Source: Pseudomonas sp. PIC25 (GTDB lineage Bacteria; Pseudomonadota; Gammaproteobacteria; Pseudomonadales; Pseudomonadaceae). From it: a stretch of DNA of 35,768 nucleotides. The notes beneath the pieces are model-generated. The model was not told where the DNA came from, did not search any database, and saw only the letters and a program-made list of their open reading frames with translations. Made by a program: the position numbers and the translations under genes. The stretch covers positions 1 to 35,768 of the forward strand of contig NZ_MUJY01000044.1 in NCBI RefSeq assembly GCF_002286785.1. Reading direction: 5' to 3'. This document shows positions 1-8,231 of the stretch, piece by piece. Position 1 is the first letter of the stretch. Each line of letters opens with the position of its first letter.

Positions 1-178
1 ACGACAGCCGTCTGAAGGGCTGGATGACCCGCTTCCATGGTGTCGCGACCAAGTACCTCCCCAATTACCTGGGCTGGCGGCGCCTACTCGAACGCTATGC
101 AAACGAGCTCAACCCATTGATTTGCATGAAGGAATCGCTCGGCTTCTATCCCTTGCAACAGCTAACGCAGACATAGCC
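1..178 (+). mobile_element. Right end of an IS1595-like insertion sequence (partial)
   Basis: The terminal inverted repeat lies at the right edge. Its reverse complement starts GGCTATGTCTGCGTTA, which is identical over 16 bp to the start of the element at 35684, and the match continues as two mismatches followed by TGTTGC. The element ends at 178. The next 13 bases (179-191) are half of a REP palindrome, and the first eight of them (AATTTATT) are the expected place for an 8-bp target duplication. The left part of the element lies outside the window. The family is assigned from the transposase C-terminus. Confidence 0.75.
3..176 (+). CDS. IS1595-family transposase, C-terminal fragment
   Basis: An open frame enters from the left edge and ends at TAG 174-176, giving 57 visible residues. 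They include SRLKGWMTRFHGVATKYL followed by PNYLGWRRLLERY, which I recognise as the conserved C-terminal part of DDE-type IS1595 (ISXO2-like) transposases that cut and paste the element. The catalytic core is outside the window. The stop codon lies inside the terminal inverted repeat, so the gene runs to the very end of the element. A second copy of the same kind of element begins at 35684, with its own start codon at 35754. The family call is from motif memory; IS1595 is likely, the subgroup unknown. Confidence 0.7.
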   Translation, partial: DSRLKGWMTRFHGVATKYLPNYLGWRRLLERYANELNPLICMKESLGFYPLQQLTQT

Positions 179-207
179 AATTTATTCGCCCAACGGAGCC
201 AGAGACC

Positions 208-750
208 TCACTGCCCCTCGCGCCAGATCAACTCCGACGTGTCATATCCCTGCTGGCGAGCCACATTGAGCAACTCGTCGCGCTGCTCTGCGCTCAGGTC
301 CGGCTTGCGGGACAGCAGCCAGAGGTACTTGCGGTTGGGATGCCCGACCAGGGCGACGCGATAATCGTCGTCCAGGGACAGCACCCAGTACTCCCCCTTG
401 GTCAGCCCCGGCAGGAGGCGGCTGACACCATTGTCGAAGCGCACCCACAGCTTGTCGGTCTGTCCCGCTTCCTGGGGCTCCGCCTCACCCTGCACCTGCT
501 TCCATTCGCCCGATGCCGTGCGGCAACGGTTGGTGACCGCCATCCGGCCGTCGTCCCGCACCCGGTAATGGGCTTCGGACTGCACACAATCGCGCTGGAA
601 AAACATCGGCAGGCGGGCCACTTCGTACCAAGTGCCCTGGTAACGGGCCAGGTCCACCTTGCCGACCGTCTCCGGCGGAGCCTGCCCGGTGCCGGAATTG
701 GCGCAGGCGGTCAGCAACAGGCTGGCTAGAAGGACGAGCGGGAAACGCAC
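208..750 (-). CDS. blc: Lipocalin family outer-membrane lipoprotein Blc
   Basis: This 180-residue bacterial lipocalin is a small eight-stranded barrel that carries hydrophobic ligands such as lysophospholipids and is anchored in the outer membrane by a lipid. The N-terminus is a lipoprotein signal with lipobox LTAC (lipidated Cys16). The lipocalin signature GTWYEVARLP is near residues 39-48, and the length is normal for Blc. The start is GTG at 748-750, preceded by GGAGG with 6 bases of spacing. It lies 48 bp downstream of another small lipoprotein gene on the same strand and may be co-transcribed with it. The family assignment is firm; the ligand is inferred from the family. Confidence 0.9.
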   Translation of the reverse strand: MRFPLVLLASLLLTACANSGTGQAPPETVGKVDLARYQGTWYEVARLPMFFQRDCVQSEAHYRVRDDGRMAVTNRCRTASGEWKQVQGEAEPQEAGQTDKLWVRFDNGVSRLLPGLTKGEYWVLSLDDDYRVALVGHPNRKYLWLLSRKPDLSAEQRDELLNVARQQGYDTSELIWREGQ

Positions 751-769
751 GGGGGACCTCCTTTACAAC

Positions 770-793
770 GCCACGGCCCGGCACGGCCGTGGC
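770..793 (-). terminator. GC-rich hairpin between the two lipoprotein genes
   Basis: GCCACGGCC (770-778) pairs with GGCCGTGGC (785-793) around a six-base loop. It follows the small lipoprotein gene and precedes blc. No T-tract follows it, so it may attenuate transcription or protect an RNA end rather than be a full intrinsic terminator. Confidence 0.35.
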
Positions 794-798
794 CGGGC

Positions 799-1053
799 TT
801 ACTTGAGTCCCTGGCCAGAGAACATCATTACCTTGTCGCCGGCGAACTGGACACTGATGAAGATCTGCTGGTCGCCCCAAGTGCAACTGGACAGGCCCAG
901 CGCGCCGGAACATTCGGTGGGCTTGCCAAGCAGGTTTTCCACCTCGGCCTTGGTCATCCCGGCCTTGAGCTTGGCGTAGTTTTCCTGGTTGACCTTGCTG
1001 CAGGCCGCCAACAGCATGCAGAACGACAGCACGGCAATACGACGCAGGGACAT
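799..1053 (-). CDS. Small SmpA/BamE-like (DUF3862-type) lipoprotein
   Basis: This 84-residue protein starts with a lipoprotein signal (lipobox LLAAC, lipidated Cys18). It is followed by a short domain with KLKAGMTKAEVENLLGKPTE, the helix-turn and loop typical of the SmpA/OmlA/DUF3862 fold, then two cysteines around CSGALGLSSC that could form a disulphide. The start at 1053 is chosen over longer upstream frames because it begins at the signal peptide and has GAGGAG ten bases upstream on the minus strand. The role is unknown; the related protein BamE works in outer-membrane assembly, but this protein is shorter and need not share that job. Confidence 0.75.
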   Translation of the reverse strand: MSLRRIAVLSFCMLLAACSKVNQENYAKLKAGMTKAEVENLLGKPTECSGALGLSSCTWGDQQIFISVQFAGDKVMMFSGQGLK

Positions 1054-1186
1054 GAACGAACGACTCCTCGAGTGATGATGCAGGCAAGCTTGGCACAAGC
1101 AATGGCCCGTTGCCTGCCCACATCGCGGATATGGGACATGAGCCCGCCCTTGCGGTTCCGTCGTGTTTCGAAGAAAGGGATAGAAC

Positions 1187-1795
1187 CTAGAAGCGCGACC
1201 CCGGCCCTTGCAGAAACACCCCCTCCTCCTCGGTGGTTTCCCGACCCAGGATGGCATTGCGATGGGGGAAGCGGCCGAAGCGCTCGATCACCGCGCGATG
1301 GCGCTCGGCATAATCGAGGAAGCCGGCGAACAGCTCGTCCTCATCCACCGACGAGGCTTCGCGCAGGTCGCGGAAGCGCTCCACCGACAGTGCCTGGCTG
1401 TCACGGTCCTCGGCGTGTTCCAACGGCAGGTAGACGAATACCTGCTCGATCGGTCGCAGCGTCTCTTCCCAGTGCTGCTCCAAGCCGTGGCGCACCAGTT
1501 CGCGGGACCGGACATCGCCGGCGAAGGCGCGTGGCGTCCCGCGGTGGATCATCCTCGGCAACTGGTCGAGCAGCAGGATCAGCGCCAGCCAGCCATGAGG
1601 GCTGGCGGTCCACTCGGACAGACCGCCCGCCAGCGCTTGTTCGGTCAGTTCGCCGAAGCGCTCGCGCGCCTCGGCATCCTGGCTGTCGCGGTAGCCGAAC
1701 CAGAGGCCGTTCTTCGCCGCTGCCACGTCGGCGGCACTGGCGGTCCGGTCTTCACCGAACCACCAGTCGAGCAGGGGCTGCCAGGGAGACGGCAT
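1187..1795 (-). CDS. DUF924 family protein
   Basis: The 202-residue protein matches the DUF924 family (all-helical, TPR-like, function unknown). Family hallmarks visible are LILLLDQLPRMIHRGTPRAF near residues 72-91, QVFVYLPLEHAED near 117-129 and ERFGRFPHRN near 170-179. It starts three bases after the stop of fbp and has no good Shine-Dalgarno of its own, so translational coupling with fbp is likely. In other proteobacteria the family is often annotated simply as a conserved protein. Family assignment is strong; no biochemical role is claimed. Confidence 0.88.
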   Translation of the reverse strand: MPSPWQPLLDWWFGEDRTASAADVAAAKNGLWFGYRDSQDAEARERFGELTEQALAGGLSEWTASPHGWLALILLLDQLPRMIHRGTPRAFAGDVRSRELVRHGLEQHWEETLRPIEQVFVYLPLEHAEDRDSQALSVERFRDLREASSVDEDELFAGFLDYAERHRAVIERFGRFPHRNAILGRETTEEEGVFLQGPGSRF

Positions 1796-1798
1796 GGC

Positions 1799-2812
1799 TT
1801 ACTGCTGGTTGTGGTAGGCGGTGGCGCGCTCGACTTCTTCCTTGGAGCCGAGGAATACCGCCACCCGCTGGTGCAGGGATTCCGGCTGGATGTCGAGGAT
1901 GCGCTGGCGCCCGTCGGTGGCTGCGCCGCCAGCCTGTTCGATGATCATCGACATCGGGTTGGCTTCGTACATCAGGCGCAGCTTGCCCGGCTTGGAGGGT
2001 TCGCGTGCGTCGCGCGGGTACATGAAGATGCCGCCGCGAGTGAGGATGCGGTGCACGTCGGCAACCATCGAGGCGATCCAGCGCATGTTGTAGTTCTTGC
2101 CCAGCGGGCCGGTGTCGCCGGCCAGCAGTTCGTCTACGTAGCGCTTAACCGGGGCTTCCCAGTGGCGCTGGTTGGACATGTTGATGGCGAACTCGGCGGT
2201 GCTTTCCGGAACGCGGATGTTGTCATGGGTAAGCACGAAGCTGCCCAGTTCGCGGTCCAGGGTGAAACCCTTGACGCCATCGCCGAGGGTCAGCATCAGC
2301 ATGGTCTGCGGACCGTAGATGGCGTAGCCGGCGGCGACCTGCCGGGAGCCCGGCTGGAGGAAGGCTTCTTCGCCGAGGGAGTCGTTCTGGCTGAAACACT
2401 CGTTCGGGCAACGCAGCACCGAGAAGATGGTGCCGACCGAGACGTTGACGTCGATGTTGCTGGAACCGTCCAGCGGGTCGAACACCAGCAGGTAGGCGCC
2501 TTTCGGGTATTTGCCGGGAATCTGGTAGGCGTTGTCCATTTCTTCCGAGGCCATGCCGGCCAAGTGGCCGCCCCACTCGTTGGCCTCGAGCAGAATCTCG
2601 TTGGACAGCACGTCGAGCTTCTTCTGCACCTCGCCCTGTACGTTCTCGGTGCCCATGCTGCCGAGCACCCCGCCCAGCGCACCCTTGGATACGGCGTGGC
2701 TGATTTCCTTGCAGGCCCGCGCCACCACCTCGATGAGGAAACGCAGATCCGCCGGGGTGTTATGGCTGCGGGTCTGCTCGATCAGATACCGGCTGAGGGT
2801 AACGCGGGACAT
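1799..2812 (-). CDS. fbp: Fructose-1,6-bisphosphatase, class I
   Basis: This cytoplasmic enzyme hydrolyses fructose 1,6-bisphosphate to fructose 6-phosphate, the committed step of gluconeogenesis. Pseudomonas depends on it when growing on organic acids and in its cyclic Entner-Doudoroff flux. At 337 residues it has the usual length. The metal-binding motif [12 protein letters not shown] is near residues 116-127, and the substrate-loop region [20 protein letters not shown] is near 262-281. A GGAG lies eight bases before the ATG. A hairpin with a T-tract, probably ending estA transcription, lies only 24 bp upstream of the start. DUF924 follows after three bases and probably shares the transcript. 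Confidence 0.97.
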   Translation of the reverse strand: MSRVTLSRYLIEQTRSHNTPADLRFLIEVVARACKEISHAVSKGALGGVLGSMGTENVQGEVQKKLDVLSNEILLEANEWGGHLAGMASEEMDNAYQIPGKYPKGAYLLVFDPLDGSSNIDVNVSVGTIFSVLRCPNECFSQNDSLGEEAFLQPGSRQVAAGYAIYGPQTMLMLTLGDGVKGFTLDRELGSFVLTHDNIRVPESTAEFAINMSNQRHWEAPVKRYVDELLAGDTGPLGKNYNMRWIASMVADVHRILTRGGIFMYPRDAREPSKPGKLRLMYEANPMSMIIEQAGGAATDGRQRILDIQPESLHQRVAVFLGSKEEVERATAYHNQQ

Positions 2813-2835
2813 TGGGATGACTCCGGAAGGGAAGG

Positions 2836-2859
2836 AAAAAACCCGCGCATTTTAGCGCG
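2836..2859 (-). terminator. Rho-independent terminator after estA, overlapping a possible fbp -10
   Basis: On the minus strand CGCGC (2855-2859) pairs with GCGCG (2844-2848) around TAAAAT, followed by GG and six T. This is an intrinsic terminator shape just downstream of estA. The loop TAAAAT also matches a -10 hexamer in five of six positions, so the same bases could form part of the fbp promoter. The two readings are not exclusive. Confidence 0.55.
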
Positions 2860-2943
2860 TTACAAACGTCGATGCTGCAGACACCGACGTCTGTATGGAG
2901 TTCCCCCTGGAACCTGTTTGCAGAGCAGACTTTGAACGGGTTC

Positions 2944-4896
2944 TTACCAGTTCCAAGCTACCGACAGGTTCACTCCTTGCTGCGTCAGATCTTCGCCCTT
3001 GCGCCAGTGATAGCTCGCGCCCAGCGACAGCTCGCCACCGAGTTTCTGGCTGAAACCGAGGCTGGCGCGGGTCAGGCGGTCTTCGGGCGTGTAGCCTTCG
3101 AGGGTGAAGTCGATCCCCGGCAGGCTGGTCAGGTTCATGGTCAACTCGCCCGGATCGTCCTCGTATTCCCGTTCGCGGGCCACTTCGGCGAATACCTGAG
3201 TGCTCGGGCTCACCGCGAAACGCCCCTGGAAACCGGCGCCGAGGCGCTTGGATGTGCGGGTCTGATCGTCGTAGGCCAGCGAGGTCGCGCTGTCGCTCCT
3301 TTCGGCATAGCCATCCACTTCCACGCGGGCGTAGTCGGCGCTGATGAAGGGACTCAAGTGCCAGGTGCTACCGGGCTGGGCAATGTCATAGCCCAGGCGG
3401 CCGCCGAACGCCCACACCTGCCCGTCGGTATCGCCTTTCTCGCTGCGCGTGACGATACCCAAGTCGAACTTGCGCGAAAGATCGTCGTAATCCAGGTAGC
3501 CGCCGCTCAAGGCCAGGTCGGCCCACCAGCGGTTCGACTGGTACTGGGCGAAGGCCGTGGCGAGGTAGCTACGCAATTCGTAATCGGAATCGGCCCGGCC
3601 GGCCTCCAGCTTCTGCTGGTAGAGCCCGAGCGCCACGCCGGCACGCCAGGCATCGTCCAGGCGATAACTGCCACCCAGGATCAGGTTGTAGCCGTCGCCA
3701 TCGCCGCTGGCCGAGGCCTCCTGCTCGTCGAAGTCCAGGCGCTGCCCGCCAGCATTGACGAAGCTGCGCCATTGGCCGACTGCCTGCCAATCCTCCCAAT
3801 CCGCCTGCCACTGGCTGCGTAACTGGTCCTGATGGGCGCGCAGGGTGCCGTGGGCCATTTCCGGCAGCAACGTCAGTTCCCAGGGGGCGGCGAGAATGGA
3901 GTAGGTGTAGTCGGCGAAGATCTGCTGCACCGCGCTGGTCGGGTGCACGCTGTCGTTGAAGATCAGCGCGCTGGGATCGGGGGTCGCGCCGCCGATCCCC
4001 CAAGTGGCGTTCTGGCTGGCGCAACTGTCGAAGCAGGTGGCGATCAGGTCCTGGGTATCATCGAAGCCGTAGCTCGCCGCGTCCGCGACGATCTCGTTGA
4101 ACAGTAGCGGCACGTTGAGCGGGATGATTTCCGCGTCGATGGCGGCGAGTTGGCTGATCAGTTCGGTATTGAAGTCTGCAACCAGGCCGGAAATGGTGCC
4201 CGAGATTCCAGGAATCAATGACTCCAGCGCTCGGGCATTCGGGGTCTGTCCCACGTCCGGCAGCAGCGACACCACGATGTAGCGCGCCCCGGCAGCCTGC
4301 AAGGCGCGCACGCCGTCTGCCAATCGTGTCGCGGAGGCCTGTGCCTGGGCGGTGGCCACGTCCGTGGGCGCGAGCGGGTTGATGATCAGATCGAGGAAAT
4401 CGTTGCCGCCGCCGTTCACGTAGAACAGGGTGTTCGAATCAACCGACTGCCCCAGCGCAGCCAGCTCGGCCAAGTAACCGGGACGTGTGCGCAGGTTGGT
4501 ACCGTCGGCCAACTCGACCACCGAACCCTCGCCGGTACCAACGATGGAATCGAGAATCTGCTGGGTGGTGTTGCCACCCACCGCATAGTTGGTGCCATCC
4601 GGCAAGCCCAGCGCGGCGTTCACCGGCGAGGTGGAGGCGGTCAGGTCGCCGAGGCCGAGCTGCAGGCTGAGCAGTTGGGTCGAGTTCAGCGCGTACGCAC
4701 TCGTGCTGTAGTCCGGCCCCGTGCGATTGGTGAAGCGCCGGGTCGAGCCGGATGGCCCGGATGCATCCGGAAACTGCCCGGCATCGCTCAGGCTATCGCC
4801 GAACACGACCAGCCCGTCGTAGGGCGAGGCCATGAGAGAAGAAGACGAGAAAGCCAGCAGGCACGCGGCCGCCAGTGGGGTAAGCACATGCTTCAT
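2944..4896 (-). CDS. estA: EstA, GDSL autotransporter esterase
   Basis: This 650-residue outer-membrane esterase displays its catalytic domain on the cell surface; in P. aeruginosa the homologue affects rhamnolipid production, motility and biofilm. A signal peptide (cleavage near residue 23) is followed by the GDSL block VVFGDSLSDAG (nucleophile Ser35). The NGGGNDF block lies near 141-147, and the Asp/His block FNDSVHPTSA completes the triad near residue 316. From about residue 345 the sequence becomes amphipathic strands of an autotransporter barrel, ending in aromatic W as expected for outer-membrane insertion. Length equals the known family. The start has an AGGGA-type ribosome site. An intrinsic terminator follows before fbp. 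Confidence 0.96.
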   Translation of the reverse strand: MKHVLTPLAAACLLAFSSSSLMASPYDGLVVFGDSLSDAGQFPDASGPSGSTRRFTNRTGPDYSTSAYALNSTQLLSLQLGLGDLTASTSPVNAALGLPDGTNYAVGGNTTQQILDSIVGTGEGSVVELADGTNLRTRPGYLAELAALGQSVDSNTLFYVNGGGNDFLDLIINPLAPTDVATAQAQASATRLADGVRALQAAGARYIVVSLLPDVGQTPNARALESLIPGISGTISGLVADFNTELISQLAAIDAEIIPLNVPLLFNEIVADAASYGFDDTQDLIATCFDSCASQNATWGIGGATPDPSALIFNDSVHPTSAVQQIFADYTYSILAAPWELTLLPEMAHGTLRAHQDQLRSQWQADWEDWQAVGQWRSFVNAGGQRLDFDEQEASASGDGDGYNLILGGSYRLDDAWRAGVALGLYQQKLEAGRADSDYELRSYLATAFAQYQSNRWWADLALSGGYLDYDDLSRKFDLGIVTRSEKGDTDGQVWAFGGRLGYDIAQPGSTWHLSPFISADYARVEVDGYAERSDSATSLAYDDQTRTSKRLGAGFQGRFAVSPSTQVFAEVAREREYEDDPGELTMNLTSLPGIDFTLEGYTPEDRLTRASLGFSQKLGGELSLGASYHWRKGEDLTQQGVNLSVAWNW

Positions 4897-4956
4897 GCAC
4901 GGTCCCTGTTGTAGTTATTGGATGGACGATGCCAGGGACTTTAGCCCGGAATATGA

Positions 4957-5000
4957 CTCCCTGCACAGGGAGCATCCCGGTTTTCACCCGAATGGGTGAA
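4957..5000. repeat. Two short perfect hairpins between estA and the diguanylate cyclase gene
   Basis: CTCCCTGCACAGGGAG (4957-4972) is a perfect 16-bp palindrome. TTCACCC (4983-4989) pairs with GGGTGAA (4994-5000) around GAAT. They sit after the stop of the diguanylate cyclase gene and before estA, where they may end the first transcript. No T-tract is present. Confidence 0.4.
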
Positions 5001-5007
5001 CCCCGCC

Positions 5008-6651
5008 TCAGGCCGGGCAGCAGACCCGGTTGCGGCCTTCGCGCTTGGCCTGGTAAAGCGCCGCATCGGCGGCTTGCAACAGTTCGTCCAGGGCCTGGCC
5101 CTGGTCCGGCCAGATCGCCATGCCGGCGGAAAGCGTCACACCGCACGGCCCGCCACGGGTCTCGACCGGTGTCGCGGCGCGCTCCCTGCAGAGGGTTTCG
5201 AGGCGGCGGCGCGCCTCATCGGCATCGGCGCCGGGCAGGATCAGCAGGAACTCTTCGCCGCCGATGCGGAACACCGCATCCGAGCCGCGCAGGTTTTCGC
5301 CCAGGTGTCGCGCCACGGCCCGTAGCACGTCATCGCCGATCAGATGGCCGTGCTGGTCATTGAGCGCCTTGAAGTGATCGAGGTCGATCAGCGCCAGGGC
5401 GATGGGCTCTCGTTCGCGGCGGGCGCGGACCACTTCGCGACTGAAGAATTCATCCAGGTAACGGCGGTTGTAGAGGCCGGTCAGCGGGTCACGGAGCGCC
5501 TGCTCCTGCAATCGCTCATGAAGACTGGAGATGATCCGCAGGCGTTCCTCGCTGGTGGCCAGGGCCTCGGACAGTTTGAGCTCGCCAAGGTGACGCTGGG
5601 TCACGTCGCGCAGGTAGAGCATCTGCCCGAGCACATGGGTGCCCGAACGGGTGACGCGCTCGATGGCACGGCAGCGTACCTCGTAATAACGCGCGGGACC
5701 GGCCAGTGTCAGCAGGCGATCCTGCTCGCCGCTCCACGAGGTTTGCAGCAGAGCGTATAGCTCGGCGCCGAACACCGGCCAGTCGGCCAGCTTGCGGCCT
5801 TGCCAGCCGTTGCGCAGGCCGGCCAGTTTCAAGGCCGCCGGATTGGCCTCCAGCACCCGCCACTGCGGATCGACCACCAGCACCGGGTCGAGCAGCTCCT
5901 CCAGCAGCAGATGCCGGGCTACCGGCAGCAAGTCGAACAAACGCACCCCGACGATCAGCCAGGCAAACGCCGCCAGGGTGAAGGCGAAGCTGAACGGTGT
6001 CGGGTCGAAGCCGAACAGGGTGCGGCCGAACACGACATAGCTGACGTTAGCCGCCCAAGGCACCAGGGTGACCACCACGAACGCCAGGTAATGACGACGG
6101 TGCACACCGTAGCTGATCACCGCGGCACGGATCACCACGCCCAGGCAGAACGTCATCCCCAGGTAGACATAGACGGCCGCCACATGGAACAGCGGTCCAT
6201 GGTCGTAACGCACCGGCGCCCCCGACTCAGCAGACATCGGCGCGGTATTGGGGCCGTAGAACAGGCCGTGCCAAGGATTGCTCAGGGCCATCAGCCAGAC
6301 CAACAGCGGCACCAGCGTCAGCCCGAGCAGGCTGCGCGAAGGCAGGGGCTGGCGCACGCTGTTCACGTATTGCCAGAGAAACACGGCCCAGAAGGTCGGC
6401 ACCCCGATGATGCCGGGCCAGGCCATGGTCGCCCAGAACACCTTGCAGGTCGGCGCCTGGGCAGCCATTTCCAGGCTCGCCGCGGCCAGCCACCAGAGGC
6501 TGCCCAGGTGCAGCAGGATGAAACTGTCACGACCGGGGAAGGAGCGCTGCCGCCTGACCCAGCGCGCCAACAGCACCACGCCCATGCAGACGGCACCGGT
6601 CAGCAGGACGGGGAGGCTCATCGCCCAGGTCGATCCCCCGCAAGCGCTCAT
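5008..6651 (-). CDS. Membrane diguanylate cyclase: 7TM sensor, PAS, GGDEF
   Basis: This 547-residue protein should make cyclic di-GMP from two GTP. Residues 1 to about 230 carry seven hydrophobic segments resembling the N-terminal 7TM module of some histidine kinases. A PAS domain follows (near 245-365, VLVVDPQWRVLEANPAAL). After a short helix, the GGDEF domain starts at LRDPLTGLYNRRYLDEF. The catalytic signature is intact as RIGGEEFLLILPG. An RxxD inhibitory site (RGSD) lies exactly five residues before it, so product feedback is expected. No EAL domain is present. The start is uncertain: ATG at 6651 or ten codons later at 6621, neither with a strong ribosome site. The sensed signal is unknown. 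Confidence 0.92.
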   Translation of the reverse strand: MSACGGSTWAMSLPVLLTGAVCMGVVLLARWVRRQRSFPGRDSFILLHLGSLWWLAAASLEMAAQAPTCKVFWATMAWPGIIGVPTFWAVFLWQYVNSVRQPLPSRSLLGLTLVPLLVWLMALSNPWHGLFYGPNTAPMSAESGAPVRYDHGPLFHVAAVYVYLGMTFCLGVVIRAAVISYGVHRRHYLAFVVVTLVPWAANVSYVVFGRTLFGFDPTPFSFAFTLAAFAWLIVGVRLFDLLPVARHLLLEELLDPVLVVDPQWRVLEANPAALKLAGLRNGWQGRKLADWPVFGAELYALLQTSWSGEQDRLLTLAGPARYYEVRCRAIERVTRSGTHVLGQMLYLRDVTQRHLGELKLSEALATSEERLRIISSLHERLQEQALRDPLTGLYNRRYLDEFFSREVVRARREREPIALALIDLDHFKALNDQHGHLIGDDVLRAVARHLGENLRGSDAVFRIGGEEFLLILPGADADEARRRLETLCRERAATPVETRGGPCGVTLSAGMAIWPDQGQALDELLQAADAALYQAKREGRNRVCCPA

Positions 6652-6857
6652 GGCAGCACCACCCCGGCGAGCGGGGAGAAACGCCCGCGCCGGAGGAATT
6701 CCCGGACGCTGCAGGCCGGTAGTGAGGCTGTCTGGATAAGAGACAAGGGATGTTCCCGGGCCGAGCGGTCATGGATGGAGGAACGGGCGTTTCCGCCCGC
6801 GCCTAAAGATACTGCAAAACCATCCGTTACGTGTGGATGATTGACATCAAATAGCCA

Positions 6858-8231
6858 TCATTTCTGACGAGGGGTCGCGGGCGATCTCAGAACACTCAAC
6901 GCCATCAGCACCAGCAAGCCAACCCCGGCCACCAGCACGGCCCACAGACCGATGCGCTTCCAGTCGGTCCCGGCTTCCGGCTGGTCTTGCTGCACCGTTG
7001 CAGTGACGGCGTCGCCAGTCGGGGTCGCCACGCCCAGGCGGGCCAATCGCTCGTCGTCGTAACCGGGGATGAGCGTTGCCAGCGGCAGGTTCGCCGCCTT
7101 GGCCGTCGCGTTGCCGAGCGCCAGCGTGTACGGCGGCGTGCCGCGTACCAGGAAGACCACCTGGGTGGTGCGTACGCCGACCTGCAGCCTGGGTGTGGCG
7201 CTGCCCAGGCCACCGCCGCGCTCGTCCACCTGCAGTTTCAACTGGTGTACGGGTGTGCCCGGTAATTCGAGGGTCTCCTGGCGTACTTCGCTGCCATTCT
7301 CCGGCAGCCGGTAGAGCAGGCCGCGCGCCAGCCAGAACCACTGCTGGCGGTCGTCGCGACGGCCCTGCACCGTCACTGGCGCCAGGGTATTGGCCTGCGG
7401 CAGCTCGATGCGCAGACGTTCCAGTGGCAGCGCCAGCGGCAATTCCCAGTAGAACTCCCCATTGCCGGTGCGCCGTGCCGGCAAGTCGTCCGACCAGGCG
7501 ATCGGCGCTGGCACGCGTGTGGAGCTGATCACCAGGGCCTGGGTCAGGGCCGGCGCCTGCTGCGGGCTTTCCCAGAGTAACCGCAGGTAGCGCGCACGCA
7601 GCCCCGGCAGGGCCACTTCGCGCTGGTCGATGCGCTCGTCGGCGAACGACAACCGGGCAATCTGCCCGTCGCCCCAGGAGTGCCACTGCTGCAAATCGTC
7701 GCTGGCCTCGATGGTGAAACGCTGGAACCCCTCGCGATCGGCGCTCCAGTCGAGAATCAGCTTCTGCAACGGCTGCTTCAGCGCGCTGGCGTCCAACACC
7801 CAGCCGCGCAGCACGTCACCCGCATCCGCAGCCTGGCCTTCCGTCACTTCGACCAGGGTACCGCCGGTGCCGCGTTGTACGCGGATGTGCGGACTGTCCG
7901 GGGCACTCGCCGGGCTGTAGAGCGGGAACCACTTCACCGGCGTTTCCGTATGGGTCTCGCTGGGCTGGGTGCTGCCCAGGGTGAGGGCGTAGGCCAGCGG
8001 TTCGCCTTCGCCGTTGAACACGCGCAGGTCGCGCAGATCGGCATGACGGGCCGTCAGGTGCAGCGCCAACGGCAACTCCAGCCGATACCAGGGCCCTTCG
8101 CCGCTGAGTTCCAGCGGCACCCGGGTGGCGAAGCCGTCGGGCGACTCCTGTCCGGACAGCGCCAACGGCGCTCCCAACACACTGGCCAGTAGCGCCGGCA
8201 ACAGGCGGAAGAGAGAAGAAAGACGGCTCAT
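6858..8231 (-). CDS. DUF3999 family exported/membrane protein
   Basis: This 457-residue protein has an N-terminal signal peptide (hydrophobic stretch near 8-25, then mature ALSGQES). A long beta-rich periplasmic region contains discoidin-like strands (FTIEASDDLQQWHSWGDGQ). One C-terminal transmembrane helix (IGLWAVLVAGVGLLVLMAL) ends near residue 445. This matches the DUF3999 family of unknown function. Its start overlaps the stop of the DUF2339 gene as ATGA, so the two are translated together. I infer that the periplasmic domain works with the DUF2339 multi-pass protein, perhaps in envelope or polysaccharide processes, but nothing in the sequence names a substrate. Confidence 0.85.
   Translation of the reverse strand: MSRLSSLFRLLPALLASVLGAPLALSGQESPDGFATRVPLELSGEGPWYRLELPLALHLTARHADLRDLRVFNGEGEPLAYALTLGSTQPSETHTETPVKWFPLYSPASAPDSPHIRVQRGTGGTLVEVTEGQAADAGDVLRGWVLDASALKQPLQKLILDWSADREGFQRFTIEASDDLQQWHSWGDGQIARLSFADERIDQREVALPGLRARYLRLLWESPQQAPALTQALVISSTRVPAPIAWSDDLPARRTGNGEFYWELPLALPLERLRIELPQANTLAPVTVQGRRDDRQQWFWLARGLLYRLPENGSEVRQETLELPGTPVHQLKLQVDERGGGLGSATPRLQVGVRTTQVVFLVRGTPPYTLALGNATAKAANLPLATLIPGYDDERLARLGVATPTGDAVTATVQQDQPEAGTDWKRIGLWAVLVAGVGLLVLMALSVLRSPATPRQK

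Noticed and set aside
1208-2935. Plus-strand open frame of 575 codons across DUF924 and fbp
   Set aside because: Antisense to two well-recognised genes; no conserved domain can be seen.
6784-6799. CGGGCG/CGCCCG hairpin upstream of the diguanylate cyclase gene as a terminator
   Set aside because: No T-tract on either strand, and the stem is only six bases; common in GC-rich spacers.
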